This document shows, one piece after another, positions 7,516-10,720 of a stretch of 10,720 bases of DNA. The stretch covers positions 1-10,720 of the forward strand of contig CAMLLA010000110.1 of assembly GCA_946480525.1 (NCBI GenBank), read 5' to 3'. Made by a program: the position numbers and the translations under genes. The notes under the pieces are model-generated. The model was not told the origin of the DNA. It ran no database searches and saw only the letters and a list, made by a program, of their open reading frames with translations. The stretch's first letter is position 1, and each line of letters begins with the position of its first letter. This stretch comes from an uncultured Asticcacaulis sp. (GTDB lineage Bacteria; Pseudomonadota; Alphaproteobacteria; Caulobacterales; Caulobacteraceae).

Positions 7516-8904
7516 ATGGCGGGCAAAATATCTATCGGAATCGGCGTGGGCATGGCCCTGTTTATGTCCGCTGTATCGGCTTTCAGCGTCGAATTGCCAG
7601 CGGACACGGTCGCGAAGATCGATGCCGCGGCGCAAGCCGCCATCACGGTCAACCAGACGCCGTCCGCCCAGGTCGCCATCATCAAGGACGGTGAGATCGT
7701 TTACTCCAAGGCGTTCGGTCTGGCGTCGATCGATGGCAATGTGAAAGCGACGACAAAGTCGCGTTATCAGATCGCTTCCGTTTCGAAAGCGTTCACCGCG
7801 GCGGCCGTCCTGGCGCTGGTCGAAGACGGCAAGCTGTCGCTCGACGACAAGGTGTCGAAATGGCTGCCCGATCTGACCTCGGCCGATCAGATCACCGTCC
7901 GCCAGCTGCTCAGCCACACCTCGGGCTATTCCGACTACTGGCCGCAGGACTACGTCATGGAGATGGTGACGAAGCCGACGACCGCGCGCGCCATTGCGGA
8001 TAGCTACGCCAAGGCGCCGCTCGATTATCAGCCGGGCGATGACTGGCAATATTCGAATACGGGCTATGTCGTTGCCGGGCTGATTGTCGAAAAGGCCTCG
8101 GGCAAGCCGCTCTTTCAGTTTATGCAGGACCGCATCCTGACGCCGATAGGCATCGACGATGCGCTCGACGCCGGGGCCGTCGATCTGAAGGCGCCGGACG
8201 CGCTTGGTTACCAACGCCAGGGCCTTGGCCCCAACCGCCTGACGCCGCTTGCAGGACGCAACTGGACCTTTGCCGCCTGGCCGCTCATCCTGACGGCGGA
8301 GGACGTCGCCAAATGGGACCTGAGCATTCTCAACAGGTCTTTGTTCAAGCCGGCGACCTATGACGAGCAGGTCAGGACGATCAAGCTTAACAATGGCAAT
8401 GACACGGGCTATGCCATGGGCTGGTTTGTCCGCAACGCCAATGGTCGCAAGATCGTGTCGCATACCGGAGAGGGCGCCGGCTACCTGACCAGCAACCGCA
8501 TCTATCCCAATGACGGTGTGGCCATTGTCGTGCTGACCAATTCGATGTCGGGCAACGCCTTTACCGAGATTTCCGATCGCATCGCCTTCCAGCTCCTGCC
8601 GCAGACGGGAGTGGACGCGCAAGTGCTCACGGCCTTCAGGGCCCTGCAGCAGGGACAGGCTGACCGTAACCGCTTCACCGACAACTTCAATCTCTATCTG
8701 AGCGAAAAGGCGCTTGCGGATCACAAGCAATATCTGGGCGCCCTCGGTGAAGTCGTTACTTTCCAAATGCAAGGATCGTCGAAGCGCGGCGGTATGGATA
8801 TTCGCTCTTATCGCTTGCGCGCCGGGGAAAAGGTACTGAGCCTCAGCGTCTTCGTGACCAAGGACGGCCGTTTCGATCAATTCCTGGTGTCGGCCGTTAA
8901 CTAA
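7516..8904 (+). CDS. Exported beta-lactamase-fold serine hydrolase (class C / DD-peptidase-like)
   Basis: A 462-residue serine hydrolase of the class C beta-lactamase / penicillin-binding-protein fold, exported by a signal peptide (cleavage predicted near V-S-A, residues 20-22). Catalytic motifs are complete: S-V-S-K at 88-91 with nucleophile Ser88 and Lys91, Y-S-N at 179-181, and H-T-G at 316-318 in place of K-T-G. The family motif L-L-S-H-T-S-G is at 131-137 and the approach motif L-D-Y-Q-P-G-D-D-W at 169-177. Residues from about 355 to 462 form a separate C-terminal region with beta-strand-like segments that I cannot assign to a family. Members include DD-carboxypeptidases, D-amino-acid peptidases, esterases and beta-lactamases, and sequence alone cannot choose among them. 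Its position downstream of anmK and between small secreted paralogues suggests periplasmic action on peptidoglycan or a peptide or ester substrate. The open frame on the opposite strand is a GC-driven shadow. Confidence 0.92.
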   Translation: MAGKISIGIGVGMALFMSAVSAFSVELPADTVAKIDAAAQAAITVNQTPSAQVAIIKDGEIVYSKAFGLASIDGNVKATTKSRYQIASVSKAFTAAAVLALVEDGKLSLDDKVSKWLPDLTSADQITVRQLLSHTSGYSDYWPQDYVMEMVTKPTTARAIADSYAKAPLDYQPGDDWQYSNTGYVVAGLIVEKASGKPLFQFMQDRILTPIGIDDALDAGAVDLKAPDALGYQRQGLGPNRLTPLAGRNWTFAAWPLILTAEDVAKWDLSILNRSLFKPATYDEQVRTIKLNNGNDTGYAMGWFVRNANGRKIVSHTGEGAGYLTSNRIYPNDGVAIVVLTNSMSGNAFTEISDRIAFQLLPQTGVDAQVLTAFRALQQGQADRNRFTDNFNLYLSEKALADHKQYLGALGEVVTFQMQGSSKRGGMDIRSYRLRAGEKVLSLSVFVTKDGRFDQFLVSAVN

Positions 8905-8948
8905 ATCCCCGCGCGCATCTTTGGCATGGCATAATGCTGTTACGACAG

Positions 8949-8954
8949 AGGAGG
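8949..8954 (+). promoter_or_regulatory. Strong ribosome binding site of the third small secreted gene
   Basis: AGGAGG, a full-consensus Shine-Dalgarno, lies seven bases before the ATG at 8962. It is the strongest ribosome site in the window and suggests high translation of this small exported protein. Confidence 0.8.
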
Positions 8955-8961
8955 GAATGTC

Positions 8962-9327
8962 ATGCGGTTGCTGATGTGCGTATTGCTTATGGGTATCGCT
9001 ACCGGCGCGGTCGCGCAAACTTCGACCATCCCCACGGCCTTTCAGGGCGTGTGGAGCCAGTCGCTTGAGACCTGCGCCGATCCGAATGAAGATACGCACG
9101 GTTTCACGGTTGGCGCTGCGTCTCTGTCCTATTACGACGGCTCGGCCGCGGTAGCATCGGTGGAGATCGAAAGCGCGACGAAGATCACGGTTGTCGCGGA
9201 CTGGAACGCCGAGGGCCGCCGCTACCGCGATACGCATCAGCTTATGCTTTCGGACAATGGCAATGAGCTGTCGATCACAGGGTTTGGCCGCGACGGCAAA
9301 TCGGTTGTGGTCCGCTGCCCGGCCTAG
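8962..9327 (+). CDS. Small secreted protein, third paralogue of the two-cysteine family
   Basis: A 121-residue exported protein with a signal peptide of about 18 residues (cleavage A-V-A|Q). Cys6 lies within the hydrophobic core and is not in a lipobox. The mature protein begins I-P-T-A-F-Q-G-V-W, with Cys38 seven positions after Trp31, the same spacing as in the proteins at 6626 and 7095. It continues with L-S-Y-Y-D-G, V-A-S-V-E-I, L-S-D-N-G-N-E-L and a terminal V-V-V-R-C-P-A with Cys119. A single-domain beta-rich fold closed by one disulfide is inferred. The gene is 57 bp after the serine hydrolase on the same strand and is followed by a terminator-like hairpin, so it probably ends the operon. 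Function unknown. Confidence 0.86.
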   Translation: MRLLMCVLLMGIATGAVAQTSTIPTAFQGVWSQSLETCADPNEDTHGFTVGAASLSYYDGSAAVASVEIESATKITVVADWNAEGRRYRDTHQLMLSDNGNELSITGFGRDGKSVVVRCPA

Positions 9328-9354
9328 ATCGATATAGCGACAAACGAAAACTTG

Positions 9355-9392
9355 GATCGGGAATGATGCTTTCAACCAAGATCATTCCGATC
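9355..9392. terminator. Candidate two-way terminator between convergent genes
   Basis: GATCGGGAATGAT (9355-9367) pairs with ATCATTCCGATC (9381-9392), giving a 12-base-pair stem with one bulged G and a 13-base loop. It lies in the 92-bp convergent gap after the third small secreted gene and the alpha/beta hydrolase. Read on the minus strand the stem is followed closely by CAAGTTTTCGTTTG, which is T-rich. On the plus strand a TTTT appears at 9401-9404, eight bases after the stem. Termination is therefore better supported for the minus strand. Confidence 0.6.
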
Positions 9393-9419
9393 TAATGCCG
9401 TTTTGTCCTCTCGATGCCT

Positions 9420-10037
9420 TCAGGACGTCTGGAACGGGGCCTGACCAAGGAACTGCCGGATATCCCCGGCGACCTCATCTGCACGGGTATGGATGAGGTC
9501 GTGCTGGCCGCCTGGCACGACCATCAGCCTTGCATCGGGCAAGCTGCCCGCAAAATGCTGGCCGACCGCAAGCGGACTTATAGGGTCGTCATCGCCCCAG
9601 ATCAGCAGGCAGGGGTGATGAATCTCTGCGAGCCGGGCCGACACGTCCGGGCGCTCGGACATCACCCAATCGGCCACTTGTGCGAACTCTTCCCGGTAAT
9701 TGATCCGCCAGTCGACAGCACCCATTTCCGATATATCCATGCCGCCGGCCGTCACCGCCAGAACGATCCTGCGCACCTTGTCGGGATTGCGCAAGGCGAT
9801 GGTCAGGGCGATGGCGCCGCCCATGGACTGGGCCAAAAGATCGACCGGTTCGTCGCCGATCTGGGCTTCGACCAGGGCCACCAGGTCCTGATAGGAATTC
9901 ACCTTCGGGTCGGCGGGATTTTCGCCCAGACCCGGCCAGGCGAAATAGACCTTGTCCCAGTTTTCGGGCAGTTGATCCCCCAGGGGGCGCCAGAACGCCG
10001 CCGAGCCACCGACGCCGGGAAGAAAGAACACCCTCAT
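9420..10037 (-). CDS. Compact alpha/beta-fold hydrolase
   Basis: A 205-residue alpha/beta hydrolase without a signal peptide, so probably cytoplasmic. The oxyanion-hole motif L-P-G-V-G-G-S is at residues 6-12. The nucleophile elbow reads A-Q-S-M-G-G with Ser71, so Ala replaces the usual first Gly of G-x-S-x-G, a tolerated variant. The acid is Asp151 in W-G-D-D-D-P-I-S-P and the base is His179 in G-G-Q-H-D. The triad is complete although the protein is shorter than the usual 250-300 residues, with a small cap region (about 98-140). Its ATG overlaps the stop of the sialidase-like gene (ATGA), so the two are translationally coupled. An esterase acting on a product or substrate of that enzyme is a reasonable guess but unproven. 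Substrate unknown. Confidence 0.9.
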   Translation of the reverse strand: MRVFFLPGVGGSAAFWRPLGDQLPENWDKVYFAWPGLGENPADPKVNSYQDLVALVEAQIGDEPVDLLAQSMGGAIALTIALRNPDKVRRIVLAVTAGGMDISEMGAVDWRINYREEFAQVADWVMSERPDVSARLAEIHHPCLLIWGDDDPISPLAVGQHFAGSLPDARLMVVPGGQHDLIHTRADEVAGDIRQFLGQAPFQTS

Positions 10038-10720
10038 TTCACCAACCCCTTCAACGGCACGCGCGTCAGTTCGACATCTTCCTTATTAGTTGCGTAGGCG
10101 ACGTAGAGCCAGTCGCCCCACACCACGCTTTTCGGATAGGAATAGCCCGGACGCTTGTATTGCCCCGGATAGCGCAAGGGCTGGAGATCACCCTTGCCAC
10201 GCAGCCGATACGACCGGTCGAACACACGGCTATCGTCGCTTAGCGTGACGGCCAACGGTATGCGCACCTTATCGACGCCGACGGCTGTGGCGAAATAGGC
10301 CGTACCATCGGGCAGGTTGCCGGCGCTCTGCTTGGCGCGGGCATCCGGCATGTCGGTTAGGACCGGCGTCGTCCAGGTCTCGCCGCGATCGCAGCTTTCC
10401 GACGCCAGCTGCCTGAAGCTTTCGGCCTGGTCGCGAAACACCATCACCGCACACGCGCCACGCAGAAACAGGCTGGGCTCAAGCTCGCGACTGACCCTGC
10501 CGTCGTGAGGCAGGTTCTCCATCCACCCGCGCGTCCAGCCGCCGACCGCCAAAGGATCATCAGTATAGAAGGGCGCCACGATCATGCCCGGCCGGACATG
10601 AAAGGCCGTAACCGTCCGGCCGCCGCCAATGGCGTGCGGGTCCTGCTCGATAATGCCTTCAACGGGGTGTCCGTCTGCGCCCATGACGCGCTGGCGCCCG
10701 GACCACTTAACGCCGTCGCG
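10034..10720 (-). CDS. Sialidase-fold (BNR/Asp-box) exo-glycosidase-like protein, N-terminus missing
   Basis: The frame is open through the right edge, so only the C-terminal 228 residues are visible and any signal peptide lies outside the window. The ATG at 10684 is internal, because coding continues upstream (R-D-G-V-K-W-S-G-R-Q). A clear Asp-box, S-C-D-R-G-E-T-W, sits at visible residues 109-116. It is preceded by a conserved-looking E-P-S-L-F and F-R-D-Q, and followed by K-Q-S-A-G-N-L-P-D-G, Y-P-K-S-V-V-W-G-D and Y-A-T-N-K-E-D. This order is typical of the BNR_2/exo-alpha-sialidase family, which form six-bladed propellers. True sialidase activity is not assured, since many relatives act on other glycans. 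It overlaps the next gene by four bases (ATGA). Confidence 0.82.
   Translation of the reverse strand, partial: RDGVKWSGRQRVMGADGHPVEGIIEQDPHAIGGGRTVTAFHVRPGMIVAPFYTDDPLAVGGWTRGWMENLPHDGRVSRELEPSLFLRGACAVMVFRDQAESFRQLASESCDRGETWTTPVLTDMPDARAKQSAGNLPDGTAYFATAVGVDKVRIPLAVTLSDDSRVFDRSYRLRGKGDLQPLRYPGQYKRPGYSYPKSVVWGDWLYVAYATNKEDVELTRVPLKGLVK

Noticed and set aside
8921..8938. Sigma-54-like promoter (TTGGCATG...TGCT) before the third small gene
   Set aside because: The GG and GC elements are 11 bases apart rather than the strictly required 10, so it does not fit.
7435..9375. A 646-codon open frame on the minus strand opposite the serine hydrolase and the third small gene
   Set aside because: The plus-strand gene has a complete signal peptide, catalytic motifs and ribosome site. 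The antisense product is rich in Arg/His/Asp/Gly and shows no recognisable domain, as expected from a GC-rich gene read backwards.

Overview
The window is ordinary chromosomal DNA of moderately high GC (low 60s by eye; two hand-counted genes gave about 56% and 61%). It most likely comes from an alphaproteobacterium, and Caulobacterales (for example an Asticcacaulis- or Caulobacter-like organism) is the best guess. The guess rests on the style of the TyrRS and AnmK proteins, their divergent arrangement, and the family of small secreted two-cysteine proteins. It is an inference, not a database result.

Layout. Positions 1-3906 (+) hold a giant AsmA/YhdP-type envelope protein whose N-terminus lies outside the window. 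A 234-bp convergent gap follows, containing a 168-bp element with perfect 33-bp inverted arms. Then comes tyrS (-, 4141-5400) and, divergent from it across 82 bp, anmK (+, 5483-6616). Downstream of anmK, on the same strand with gaps of 9, 22, 58 and 57 bp, lie a small lipoprotein, a small secreted protein, a beta-lactamase-fold serine hydrolase and another small secreted protein (to 9327). A hairpin at 9355-9392 separates this run from a converging two-gene unit on the minus strand. In that unit a sialidase-fold (BNR) protein, cut by the right edge, overlaps by ATGA with a compact alpha/beta hydrolase (9420-10037).

How the genes fit together. Nearly all products act in or on the cell envelope: inter-membrane lipid transport (YhdP-like), recycling of the cell-wall sugar anhydroMurNAc (AnmK), and exported serine hydrolase and small beta-rich proteins. 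TyrS is a housekeeping neighbour. The most distinctive feature is that three of the four genes after anmK are divergent paralogues. They share F-x-G-x-W-x6-C near the mature N-terminus and V-R-C at the C-terminus, and they bracket the penicillin-binding-like serine hydrolase. This looks like a small, possibly undescribed periplasmic module. The other notable structure is the long inverted repeat between the asmA-like gene and tyrS. No tRNA, rRNA, CRISPR array, transposase or phage gene was seen. No gene-free stretch exceeds 300 bases.
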